A stretch of 64,000 nt of DNA from Abyssibius sp040880065 (GTDB taxonomy: Bacteria; Pseudomonadota; Alphaproteobacteria; Rhodobacterales; Rhodobacteraceae), in assembly GCA_040880065.1 (NCBI GenBank), contig JBBDJE010000038.1, positions 1 to 64,000 of the forward strand, read 5' to 3'. Position numbers and translations under genes: made by a program. The notes under the pieces were generated by a model that was not told the DNA's origin, searched no databases, and was given only the letters and a program-made list of their open reading frames with translations. The stretch's first letter is position 1. Every line of letters begins with the position of its first letter. Below are positions 17,764 through 26,638 of the stretch, one piece after another.

Positions 17764-20700
17764 TTACAACGAGCTCGGGCAGCGGAAACCGCGCAGCATC
17801 TCAAGGTCGAACGGGTTGATCGCAGCCCCTGCCCGCAATTCAAACACCGCGATGCGCCCGCCCACATTGAAGATAACGCGGCTACGGTCGGCGGCATTGC
17901 CACGGCGAACTTCCGCACCTTCCAGCATCCGGAAAAACGCCCATGGCCCTTCAAAACCGACACCGTTTTCGGCGTTGCGCAGCTGGGGTTGGAACGCCAC
18001 CTGCGTGGCCCCGCCCGAACCGGGCCATTGCATGGGCGTTACCTGCTGGGGCTGGCTCTGGCGATAGTCCAGTATCTGCCCGTCGACCACAAGCTGCACA
18101 CGATCAGCCGCCGGGTCGAGCGCGACGGGCTTCAGATCAAAAGTTACCGCAGGCAGGCCGGGTGAAAGGAAGAAGGCATCGCGGATTTCTGCTGCGCGCT
18201 GGAATTGCGACAGGACCGAATCCGAGATCCCAAGCTCCTGGTTATTCACGCGGCGCCATTTCCACGGGCTGGACGTGGTGTCTACAAAATCGGCCAGATT
18301 GGCCTGAAAGAACCCGTCGATCAGCCCTTGCGGGGCAAAGAGGCGGGCAAATTCCTGAATGGGCACATCGGCGCTTTGGCCCCTGAAGAACGGGAAACGG
18401 TCGGTGATTGCGCGGTTACAGGTGGGCAAAACCTGTGCCTGCCATTGCGCATTGAGTGCGGCACGCGCGCCGCCCGCAGCAACGCCGGAACTGGCTTCGG
18501 TGATTTGCGTTGCCCAGCGCTTCATCGGGTCGGGGATGCGGCCAAGCGCCACCTGCAAATCTTGCGTGGCGGTCGAGTTAATGTTGGTCGTGCCGCCGGT
18601 CACCGAAAGGCGGTTGAGCTCCTGATACAGCGCCGTGAGCTTGTTCATCGTTTCAGCAAGTTCGGTCGGCACACCCTCTTCACCCACCGCAAAGTCGTGC
18701 AGCCAACGGAAGCGGTCTTCGACAGTCGTGCCCGGTGGCGGCGGTGCGGGCTGGCCGCTGGCTGTGGCCGATGTGGCCAGCACGTCAACCAGCATCCGCG
18801 TGCGGATCGACAGGTTATCAAGCGCGGTTTGCGCGCCGAATTCGGTAACGCCACTGGCAGCCGCCGCAATATCCACAGCCCCCGGTGGCGCTGTCAGCCG
18901 TGTCTGGTAGTCAACCGCAGTAAGCAGTTTAGCTACCGGCGAGTTGGGGCCGGATATGATATCAAGCGTTTGCACAACTTCGCTCATCGCGCCCATTGGT
19001 GCGACATCGACATCGCCAAGGATGCGTTCATAGGCGGCAATATAGTCGGTATAGTAAAGGTCGAGCACCTCGGTGGCGATACGTGTCAGCGCCTGTTCGT
19101 CGCTCAAATCCTCACCACGTTCACCCAGCACCCAGTTCTCGGTGCGAAGCTGTTCGGCCACGTCCAATGCGGCGGGCAGGAAGACATTGTAAAAACCGGC
19201 GCGGGTGTAAATCCCCTCAACCCCTTCGGAAAGCGGCAGGCCCGAGGGGCGGATCAGCACGCGCGCGGCAAGCGGGCCGCCCTGTTCCAGCACACGCCAA
19301 TCGTTGATTGCGCGCGCTTCGGGGCTGGCGATGATCGAGTTGTAAACGCGCACCGAGACCGGCGTTTCGCTCAGCAGCGCCTGCACCTGTGCCACAAGCG
19401 GGCCATGCAACGAAATTTCCTGCATGGGTTGGTTGATCATCTGGGTCAAATGGCCCACAAGGTCTTCGCGCGCCTGCGCCATTTGCTCGCCGGGATATGT
19501 CATATCCCAATCAACGCCCAAGAGTTCAACGACCAGTTGCTGGTCAATCGGCCCTTGCAGCCCGAGCATCATATAGACTTTCAGCAGTTCATAGAGCAGT
19601 TCGGGGTTGTTCAGGTTGCCCTGCATCTGGCGTTCGAGCTTTAGCAGAATGCGCGGCAGGAACCGTTCGTTCAACGCACGGCGGTAGGTTTGGGATGCGG
19701 CATTGCCAACAACATCACCCTGCCACAGGCCCCAGGTCAGCTCGCGCGGCGGCTCAGGATCGTCCTGCGCCGGGTTGCCGGGCAGATCGCGCAAAATGTT
19801 CAATGGTTCGATCAGCGGCAACAGATCAACATCATCAACCGGGCTGACGGGGATGACCGAAACCATCTGGTGATAGCGGTCGACATCGGCGCCGGCCTGC
19901 GCAATCATTTCCTTGTTGCCAAGGAAGGAGAGGGTCCACAGCGTTCCGACACCTGCGGCGAACAAGATCGCGGCAGTGATTGCGCCGCGTTTGATCCAGC
20001 GGTAGCGGCGCTCGACCTTGTCATCGGCCGAAACGAGGCCTGCCTCGCCAAAGATCACATTCTCGATGAGATTGCGTAAAAAGTAGCTGCGCCCCTGCCC
20101 CGAACCCGTGCCAATCGCCTGTCGGCCAATGCCGAATGTGCGGGCCATGTTCATCATCAAACGGTCAATCGGGGTGCCTTCCTGCGTGCCCGAGGTAAAG
20201 TAGACCCCGCGCAAGAACTGCTGGTCCTGATATTTGTTTTCCTGAAACACATCGGTCAGAAATTCATGTGCAACGCTTTGCAAACTGGCCAATTGCTGTG
20301 CAAAACCGTTGATCAGGCCGCGGCGCTGGCTGTCGGTTTCCTGCTGCAACCGCTCAAGTGTCAGGTTGTTAAGCTGGGCAAGCAGCGCCGTGAACTGGCC
20401 ATCAAATTCGGCCAAGGCGTTGATTTTTGTTTTTGGCCCCTTGATCGGATAGGTGAAGCCCCAGACCTGCTCGCGCTCTTCGCGGCCCAGATTTTCGTAG
20501 AACTCCGAGAAACCGGCAATCAGGTCGGCCTTGGTGAACAGAATATAGACAGGAAAGCGCACACCGAGCTTTTCGCGCAATTCCACAAGCCGCTGGCGGA
20601 TGGCATTGGCGTGTTCCTTGCGCGCAGCGGTGTCGAGCATCGAGATATCGGAGAGCGAAATCGCCACCATGGCCCCGTTGATGGGCTGGCGTTTGCGGTT

Positions 20701-21330
20701 GCGCTTGAGCATCGCCAGAAAGCCGAGCCATGCATCGCGGTCGGCTTCTGCATCAGAATCCTGCGTTGTGTAGCGACCTGCCGTGTCGATCAGCACGGCC
20801 TCATTCGTGAACCACCAGTCGCAGTTGCGCGTGCCGCCAATGCCGCCGAGCGCCTGCATCCCCATCTTTTCAGCCAGCGGAAAGTTCAGGCCGGAATTTA
20901 CAATGGCCGTGGTTTTGCCCGCGCCCGGTGGCCCGATCATGATATACCATGGCAGTTGATACAGGTTTTTCTTGCCGCTCTTGCCGCCAAGCTTAGACTT
21001 TTTCAGAATTTGCAGCGCCTCTTTCATGCGCTTGCGCATTTCCAGAAGCTCTTCTTCCACGACATCGTCGTCTTCATCTTCCGCAACAATATCCTCATCC
21101 ATGCGCCGTTCGCGGCGGCGGCGGCGGATCGTGCGGATGATCAGCATCAGGATAACGATGAAATATAGCACCCCGATGGTAATGTATTTTGACAGTTCGG
21201 TGCCAAAGGGCCGCCAGCTACCAAAGGCCAGCAGATCGCCGAACAGATAGATCAGCACCGCGAAAACCGTAGTGATCAGCAACCAAAGCAGCCAGGCCGA
21301 ACCGAATATCTTTTTAATAATACGCCACAT
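17764..21330 (-). CDS. tssM: T6SS membrane-complex protein TssM (IcmF)
   Basis: The 1,188-residue protein has two N-terminal membrane segments (about residues 12-32 and 47-67), a cytoplasmic GTPase-like domain with Walker A GPPGAGKTTAI near residue 135 and a DTAGRY switch, a third membrane segment near residue 450, and a long periplasmic region ending in a beta-rich C-terminal domain. TssM spans the inner membrane and, in canonical systems, reaches TssJ under the outer membrane. An intact Walker A suggests nucleotide binding, which some TssM proteins have lost. Confidence 0.96.
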   Translation of the reverse strand: MWRIIKKIFGSAWLLWLLITTVFAVLIYLFGDLLAFGSWRPFGTELSKYITIGVLYFIVILMLIIRTIRRRRRERRMDEDIVAEDEDDDVVEEELLEMRKRMKEALQILKKSKLGGKSGKKNLYQLPWYIMIGPPGAGKTTAIVNSGLNFPLAEKMGMQALGGIGGTRNCDWWFTNEAVLIDTAGRYTTQDSDAEADRDAWLGFLAMLKRNRKRQPINGAMVAISLSDISMLDTAARKEHANAIRQRLVELREKLGVRFPVYILFTKADLIAGFSEFYENLGREEREQVWGFTYPIKGPKTKINALAEFDGQFTALLAQLNNLTLERLQQETDSQRRGLINGFAQQLASLQSVAHEFLTDVFQENKYQDQQFLRGVYFTSGTQEGTPIDRLMMNMARTFGIGRQAIGTGSGQGRSYFLRNLIENVIFGEAGLVSADDKVERRYRWIKRGAITAAILFAAGVGTLWTLSFLGNKEMIAQAGADVDRYHQMVSVIPVSPVDDVDLLPLIEPLNILRDLPGNPAQDDPEPPRELTWGLWQGDVVGNAASQTYRRALNERFLPRILLKLERQMQGNLNNPELLYELLKVYMMLGLQGPIDQQLVVELLGVDWDMTYPGEQMAQAREDLVGHLTQMINQPMQEISLHGPLVAQVQALLSETPVSVRVYNSIIASPEARAINDWRVLEQGGPLAARVLIRPSGLPLSEGVEGIYTRAGFYNVFLPAALDVAEQLRTENWVLGERGEDLSDEQALTRIATEVLDLYYTDYIAAYERILGDVDVAPMGAMSEVVQTLDIISGPNSPVAKLLTAVDYQTRLTAPPGAVDIAAAASGVTEFGAQTALDNLSIRTRMLVDVLATSATASGQPAPPPPGTTVEDRFRWLHDFAVGEEGVPTELAETMNKLTALYQELNRLSVTGGTTNINSTATQDLQVALGRIPDPMKRWATQITEASSGVAAGGARAALNAQWQAQVLPTCNRAITDRFPFFRGQSADVPIQEFARLFAPQGLIDGFFQANLADFVDTTSSPWKWRRVNNQELGISDSVLSQFQRAAEIRDAFFLSPGLPAVTFDLKPVALDPAADRVQLVVDGQILDYRQSQPQQVTPMQWPGSGGATQVAFQPQLRNAENGVGFEGPWAFFRMLEGAEVRRGNAADRSRVIFNVGGRIAVFELRAGAAINPFDLEMLRGFRCPSSL

Positions 21331-21341
21331 TCAATTCGGTC

Positions 21342-22793
21342 CTAACGCACAAGAATAACTTCGACACGCCTGTTTTTGGCGCGGCCTTCGCGGGTGCCAT
21401 TATCGGCGATGGGTTCGGATTCGGCGCGCCCCTCAGCCGACATACGGCCCGGAATATCCAGCGCCGTGGCCATATTGGCCATGACAGCTTCGGCCCGTTT
21501 GAGCGATAGCGCGGTGTTATTGGGGAAGCGTGCCGTGGAAATCGGCACGGAATCGGAATGGCCAGCGATGATGAGCGTGCCCTCCTCGTTATTCAATGCC
21601 TCGGCCACGCGCTGGATTTTCGGCAGGTATTCATCTTGCAGCGCATCCGAGCCGGGGCCGAACATGGCCAGCCCGTTGCCTTCCGAAGCAATCCGGATGG
21701 TGAGCGTGTTGCCGGTTTGGAACACCTCGACGATGCCTTCGGTTATCTCGGCTTCCAGAAACTGCGAAACACGATCAACCTGATCGACCGTTGCAGGTGG
21801 CGGTGGTGGCGGCGGCGGTGGTGGGGCGCGGCGCATAAGCTCAACCTCTTGGTTGGAGCCAAGCGTCGCCAATTGGCCCTGCACACGCTCGGTATCACCC
21901 GTGAGTGCGAAGGTCAGCCCGGTAAAGGCGAGGCTGAGCACCACCGCCAGAACACCGGCGATCACCCATACCGAAAGCCAGGCGCGCAGCACCTTATGGC
22001 CGAGTTTCAGCCCCTTCCACATGGGCGAGAGCGCACGTTCGGTCTGCCCGCGATTGGCGCGGATCAGCCGGGCCAGCCCTTCGCGAATGCGCAAATGCTT
22101 GTCGGTGCCCTGATGTTCCACCCGCAAGCGCCCCTCAAAGCCAAGCGACAGGCAGACATAGATAAATTCAAGCAGTTCAAGGTTGTTTGCCGGGTCTTGT
22201 TCAAGCTTGGCCAGCACATCAAAGAACCGATCGCCACCATGGGTTTCCTTGTGGAAGGTGCCCACCATGGATTGCTGCGTCCAGATCGACCGCCCACCCC
22301 AGGGCGTGTTCAGCACCACATCATCAATTGTGGCGCATAGCGCGTAGCGCGCGATGTTTACGTTGCGCGCATGCACGCCCGCCTGCAAAGCGCGGTTTTC
22401 AAACTGCTGCACCTCGCGCACCACCGCGCCGCGCAAGGCATCGGGGTTGGTGTGTTGGGCGCGGTTGCGAATGCGCCCGATCAGCGCAAAAATCGGTGCG
22501 GCAGCGGCGTTAAGCGGGTTGAGCCCCGTCGCTGAAAACTCGGCCTCGTCCACGCCCGAACGCGCCGCAGCGGGCGCGCCGGCTGGCGGGGCTGGTGGTG
22601 CAGCGGGGTTTGCTGGTGGTGGTGGCGTCGGGGCCTGCGCATAAGGATCATATGGTGTTTGCGGGGCACGCGGCGGCGGGGCGGCTGGTGGCGCAGGTAC
22701 ATCGGGCCGCGCAGGCGCACGGCCACCGGGTCGCAAATTTACAACCGTTCTCTCGGTGTCACCGGGTTCTGCAAAGGGGTCGTCACCACTCAT
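21342..22793 (-). CDS. tssL: T6SS membrane-complex protein TssL with C-terminal OmpA domain
   Basis: The 483-residue protein has a Pro/Ala-rich N-terminal ~90 residues, a DotU/IcmH domain (LNPLNAAAAPIFALIGRIRN ... LEFIYVCLSLGFEGR), a single membrane segment (AGVLAVVLSLAFTGLTFAL), a second Pro-rich stretch, and an OmpA peptidoglycan-binding domain (IIAGHSDSVPIS ... NRRVEVILV). This is the 'evolved' TssL form that anchors itself to the cell wall. The intrinsic wall-binding domain could partly compensate for the TssJ not recognised in this cluster. Confidence 0.95.
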   Translation of the reverse strand: MSGDDPFAEPGDTERTVVNLRPGGRAPARPDVPAPPAAPPPRAPQTPYDPYAQAPTPPPPANPAAPPAPPAGAPAAARSGVDEAEFSATGLNPLNAAAAPIFALIGRIRNRAQHTNPDALRGAVVREVQQFENRALQAGVHARNVNIARYALCATIDDVVLNTPWGGRSIWTQQSMVGTFHKETHGGDRFFDVLAKLEQDPANNLELLEFIYVCLSLGFEGRLRVEHQGTDKHLRIREGLARLIRANRGQTERALSPMWKGLKLGHKVLRAWLSVWVIAGVLAVVLSLAFTGLTFALTGDTERVQGQLATLGSNQEVELMRRAPPPPPPPPPPATVDQVDRVSQFLEAEITEGIVEVFQTGNTLTIRIASEGNGLAMFGPGSDALQDEYLPKIQRVAEALNNEEGTLIIAGHSDSVPISTARFPNNTALSLKRAEAVMANMATALDIPGRMSAEGRAESEPIADNGTREGRAKNRRVEVILVR

Positions 22794-22806
22794 CTGTCAG
22801 CTCCAA

Positions 22807-24147
22807 TTACGCATTTCGGATCGCCCAGAGTTCCATTTCCAAACCCGGAAAATCACCCGCGACGTGAACGGCAATTCCGCCTGAAGTTGTAAGCTGCTTC
22901 CAAAGCGGGCCATCGCGATCAAGCTCAAAATAGGTTGTGCCGGAATTGAACGGCACCTGCCGCGGGGCCACGGGCAGGGGGCGCATTTCCACACCCGGCA
23001 GCGCCGAGTTGACCAGCTGGCGAATGCTTTCCACCGGACCGATTTTGACCTGTGTCGGGAAATGGCGGCGCAGGCTTTCCGGCGTCACATCTGCCTTGGC
23101 CGCCAGCACGAATTTGGCACCGGCAATCAGGCGTTTATCGGCGACCATCGCCACCGAAATACCGTATTTGCGCGCTTCAAGCGCAATTTTTACAGCGTTT
23201 TGTTCCAGCACCGCGCTGAGATACTGGCGCAATGCGCGCATCAGGTCACGGAAGGTTCCTGTCAGGTCTTCGTGCTTATAGGGCTTCATATCGGGCAGGC
23301 GCTTGGCACTGTCCATGAAGGTTGAAAGCTCGCCCGCCAACCCGACCAGCATTTCATACATCGCAGCAGGATGGGTGTTTTCGATATGCGTAAGATGGCG
23401 CACCATTGGCAGGTAGCGGTTCACGCATTGCAGCAGCAAAAAGTCCTGAATTTCGGCGGCACCCTTGGCGGGCCCGCTTTCGGCCAAACGCCCGGCAAGT
23501 GCATCGCAACGATGGGTCAGCAGGCCTTCGACTTCTTGCAAAAAATCGGCCAAAGCAGGCGAGGCGCGCACATCAAGGCAGCTTGGGATGAACCCCTTGT
23601 CAAGCATCACGGCATTGTCCGAACGCACCTCGATAATGCGGCAGATCGGCATGACGAGCAGGTCGGATGTATCATCAACATCCAGCGCGAAGCCCAACCG
23701 CAGCTTCGCTACTGCCAGCGTTGCCGGGGTTCTTTCGGTGCCCACGGCATTGGTCACTTCAACTTCGGCAGGGCGGAAACGCGCCGCCGATTTTTCGGCG
23801 CCGGTCAAATCCACCTCGGTTGCGCCATGGCGGCGGGTGGGCACGGTCAGGTAAACAACGGTGTTCTTGATGTTTTCAGGCACATCCATGGCCGGGGGGT
23901 GATCATCGGCCGATGGCACGCGAAACAGCGCGCCATCCGGGGTCATCCCGCGCGCGGTTTTCAGCGCAATTTTGCCAAGGCGCAGCAGTTCTTCATCAAT
24001 CGTAAGTTCGCCAACACCCCAAACATAGGGCGCAACGCTCGTGGCCACACCACCAACCAGCGCCTCGATATAGCGATCCTGCTGTTGAAAATGATGCGGC
24101 TGCAAGAACAGCCCCTCATTCCAAACGACCTTGTTATCCCAAGCCAA
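22807..24147 (-). CDS. tssK: T6SS baseplate protein TssK
   Basis: The 446-residue protein has the diagnostic N-terminus VVWNEGLFLQPHHFQQQDRY and the later HLTHIENTHPAAMYEMLVGLAG. TssK trimers link the baseplate wedges to the TssL/TssM membrane complex. In many operons a tssJ gene precedes tssK; here tagH is directly upstream with only 38 bases between. Confidence 0.95.
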   Translation of the reverse strand: MAWDNKVVWNEGLFLQPHHFQQQDRYIEALVGGVATSVAPYVWGVGELTIDEELLRLGKIALKTARGMTPDGALFRVPSADDHPPAMDVPENIKNTVVYLTVPTRRHGATEVDLTGAEKSAARFRPAEVEVTNAVGTERTPATLAVAKLRLGFALDVDDTSDLLVMPICRIIEVRSDNAVMLDKGFIPSCLDVRASPALADFLQEVEGLLTHRCDALAGRLAESGPAKGAAEIQDFLLLQCVNRYLPMVRHLTHIENTHPAAMYEMLVGLAGELSTFMDSAKRLPDMKPYKHEDLTGTFRDLMRALRQYLSAVLEQNAVKIALEARKYGISVAMVADKRLIAGAKFVLAAKADVTPESLRRHFPTQVKIGPVESIRQLVNSALPGVEMRPLPVAPRQVPFNSGTTYFELDRDGPLWKQLTTSGGIAVHVAGDFPGLEMELWAIRNA

Positions 24148-24185
24148 CGCTGCCTACCCTTTCAACGCTCCGCCACATGGCGGCA

Positions 24186-25679
24186 CTATAACTTCTTTAA
24201 TTGTGTACGATACGCTTCTGCAAAGGCCTTGCCGAACAAATTCTGAAAATCATCTTCTGCTTCGGCGGCAATTTCGCCATACATTTTTTCAAAGGCGTCC
24301 CAGTATTTTGCCTTTTTGCCCCCGAAAAGCCCGCCTTTACCCTCGATCCGGCCTGCAAGGCTGGCCGGGTCAAACTTTTTGAGCAGTGACGTGATGGCGG
24401 CCTGCATGCCGGTCATCATGGCAACTTCATGGGCCTTGATGTCTTTGAGCGCCTCGTCGGCAGCGCGATCTGCGGGCAGATAGCCCGGCATGCCGGGGCG
24501 CAACATCGCCTCGATAGCCTGATCCGCCGAAACCGAAAACTTGATCGGGTTGTTGCCGTCGGGCGAAATCATCGTCTGGCCAAGGCGAAACTCCGACTTG
24601 ATCGAGGCGCGGGTCATCAGAACCTCACGCAAACCTTCGACCATTTTGCGATAGGCCGCACCGGCGCGTTCCATCGCTGCGGCAATATCCGCATCGTCGA
24701 TCTTGACCTTGTCTGCGCTGGCTGTTGCAAAAAATAGCTGTGCAAGGTCGGCATTGACCGACGCGCCACCTGCCGCGCCACCTGCCGCAGGTGCGGCTTT
24801 TTCCGGCGCGGGGCTTGCGGTTTTTGCGATCGGTGCAGGTTCGGCGGGTGCAGGTTCGGCGGGCGCCGGCGCTGCGGGTTTTGCAACGGGCGGCGGTGGT
24901 GGCGTTGCGGCTGGTGGTGGCGCTGCGGGTGCCGGTTTTGGTGGCTCAGGGGCTGGCGCTGGCGCGCCATCCTCGCCGTCCAGATCCCAATCATCGGGGA
25001 TAAACCCCGCACCGCCGCCCGAAACCTCGGGGGCTGCGAAATAGTCATTGGCGCTGGCGGTATGATCTTCCGAACTGTGGCCAAATTCTGCAAACGGGTC
25101 GGGGCCCTTGCCGCCAAGAATGTCGTCATCATCAGGGATAAGCGGTGCCGGGTCGGGCGGTGGTGCCGAAAGCGAGGTCGCCTTTGGTCCGGTCGCGGGG
25201 CCTGCGCCCAACAGATCGCCCAGAAAATCATCACTTCCCCCGCCCGGCCCGCCAAAGCCCGGCAAATCACCGGTATTGGCGGCGCGGCCTTGTGGTGAAA
25301 GCTCTTCATCGGCCAGCGGTGGCGCTAGATCAGCCAGAATGTCAGACGTGCTGGCGGCGGGCGCTTCCTGAATATCGACGCGCAACTCGTAAGGGCCAAC
25401 CTGCACGACATCGCCATTGTTGAGCGGCGTTGCCACCGGACCAAGCGCGCCCGGTTCAAAATTCAAAAACGTGCCATTGGTGGAAATATCCATCAGCACA
25501 TAGTCGTTTCCGCGCTCTTCAATCACGCAATGGCGCGACGAGACGACACGGTCAGGATCGGGTAGGACAAGGTCATTTCCTACCGCGCGGCCAATTGTCA
25601 GCGCACCCCCGCGCAGCGGAATTTGCGCCGGGCCATCGGGCACGACGCCAGAGCCTTGAATATTCAGAGTTAGCCCCAT
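24186..25679 (-). CDS. tagH: T6SS-associated FHA-domain protein TagH (Fha)
   Basis: The 497-residue protein begins with an FHA domain (GRAVGNDLVLPDPDRVVSSRH ... STNGTFLN, about residues 28-75) that binds phosphothreonine. A ~200-residue Pro/Ala/Asp-rich linker follows, then a helical C-terminal domain typical of TagH (EFRLGQTMISPDGNNPIKF). In Pseudomonas the orthologue is phosphorylated by PpkA and dephosphorylated by PppA to license T6SS assembly. The linker holds short Asp/Leu motifs (DDFLGDLLG) reminiscent of those in the sheath-fusion protein, possibly by chance. Confidence 0.93.
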   Translation of the reverse strand: MGLTLNIQGSGVVPDGPAQIPLRGGALTIGRAVGNDLVLPDPDRVVSSRHCVIEERGNDYVLMDISTNGTFLNFEPGALGPVATPLNNGDVVQVGPYELRVDIQEAPAASTSDILADLAPPLADEELSPQGRAANTGDLPGFGGPGGGSDDFLGDLLGAGPATGPKATSLSAPPPDPAPLIPDDDDILGGKGPDPFAEFGHSSEDHTASANDYFAAPEVSGGGAGFIPDDWDLDGEDGAPAPAPEPPKPAPAAPPPAATPPPPPVAKPAAPAPAEPAPAEPAPIAKTASPAPEKAAPAAGGAAGGASVNADLAQLFFATASADKVKIDDADIAAAMERAGAAYRKMVEGLREVLMTRASIKSEFRLGQTMISPDGNNPIKFSVSADQAIEAMLRPGMPGYLPADRAADEALKDIKAHEVAMMTGMQAAITSLLKKFDPASLAGRIEGKGGLFGGKKAKYWDAFEKMYGEIAAEAEDDFQNLFGKAFAEAYRTQLKKL

Positions 25680-25688
25680 GCGGTCGTG

Positions 25689-25982
25689 TTATCCTCCTAT
25701 CAGAACAGTTGGCGCGCCAACAACAATCGTCCCGCCATGGGCGGTTGAATCGCCCATGCGGGCGGCTGGCATGCTGCCTATCATCACCGTGCCAGAGCCT
25801 TTGGCGATAACGTCTGGCGGGCCCACACAGGTGCACATATCGGTCGCCCGCGCCGCTGGAAAATTGCAGATCAGCGTCGGAACGCCACCGGGCGGCAGAA
25901 TTGGGCCACCAACATGCGGCACAACGCCTGTGACCATCGGGCAGGCATGCATGTCCAATACGCGGGCTGCGGGTTGTCCCAT
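25689..25982 (-). CDS. PAAR-domain spike-tip protein
   Basis: The 97-residue protein consists almost entirely of a PAAR domain: QPAARVLDMHACPM at the start, ATDMCTCVGPPDVIAKGS in the middle and PAARMGDSTAHGG near the end, with Cys/His residues for a zinc site. PAAR proteins cap the VgrG trimer and sharpen the T6SS tip. No toxin domain is attached, so any cargo must be separate. Confidence 0.93.
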   Translation of the reverse strand: MGQPAARVLDMHACPMVTGVVPHVGGPILPPGGVPTLICNFPAARATDMCTCVGPPDVIAKGSGTVMIGSMPAARMGDSTAHGGTIVVGAPTVLIGG

Positions 25983-26004
25983 TTCAAGCTCCTTTCAGTG
26001 CACT

Positions 26005-26628
26005 CTATCCAGCGAGATCGGCTTCGCCAATGGCCTTGTCGGAATTCGTTGATTTAGCATCAATTTGCCCGCTTCCACCTTTGGCTATATCAAGCCCACG
26101 GGCCAGCAGCAATTCGCCACGCAACCCGATTTCCTCGGGGATTTTGGACGAGAAATGCGATTTGACCTGCGCGGTAAACACCAACAACCCCACCAGATGC
26201 GGCGGCGAGACCGAAGGCTCCTCGTCATCGGGCATAGGCACGTTGAACCCCGCCTCGCACATGGCAACATCCATGCCGCCCGGGTCTTCAAACAAGGGGC
26301 GAAGTTTTTTCTTCTCGGCAAGCGTTGGTTTGAACACCCAGGCTTCGGCCGCTTGCAGATGTGGGGTTTTCTTGCCCTCGGGCATCAGATCCCGCACGGC
26401 AAGGCAGCCCCACCAAACGGCCTCGCGCCCCGGAAGCGCAAGCGCCAGCACTTTAAGCGCATCGAGCAGCAGGTTTTGCGCAACCAATTCCTTTATAAGA
26501 TGCGATACCGGCGCATCGGCGGGTGTTTCGATCTGCGCATTAAACTTAAGTTTACCAAGGCGAACCACATCGGCGGCGGTTTTACCGTCGATCTTGGTCA
26601 GTTTGGCGAATGGGTCTTTTCCAGTCAT
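26005..26628 (-). CDS. T6SS-cluster protein of unknown function (DUF6931-like)
   Basis: The 207-residue soluble protein has no signal peptide or membrane segment. The central helical part (LLLDALKVLALALPGREAVWW, about residues 53-73) resembles the DUF6931 family found in T6SS loci, but this match is from memory of the motif. It lies between vgrG and PAAR, 10 bases after the vgrG stop codon, a position often held by adaptors or effectors. Nothing in it resembles a known toxin active site. Confidence 0.6.
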   Translation of the reverse strand: MTGKDPFAKLTKIDGKTAADVVRLGKLKFNAQIETPADAPVSHLIKELVAQNLLLDALKVLALALPGREAVWWGCLAVRDLMPEGKKTPHLQAAEAWVFKPTLAEKKKLRPLFEDPGGMDVAMCEAGFNVPMPDDEEPSVSPPHLVGLLVFTAQVKSHFSSKIPEEIGLRGELLLARGLDIAKGGSGQIDAKSTNSDKAIGEADLAG

Positions 26629-26638
26629 ATCGCCCGCC

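Noticed and set aside
18205..19644. 479-residue plus-strand frame opposite tssM
   Set aside because: tssM is complete and of normal length on the minus strand; the opposite frame is rich in His/Arg/Gly without motifs.
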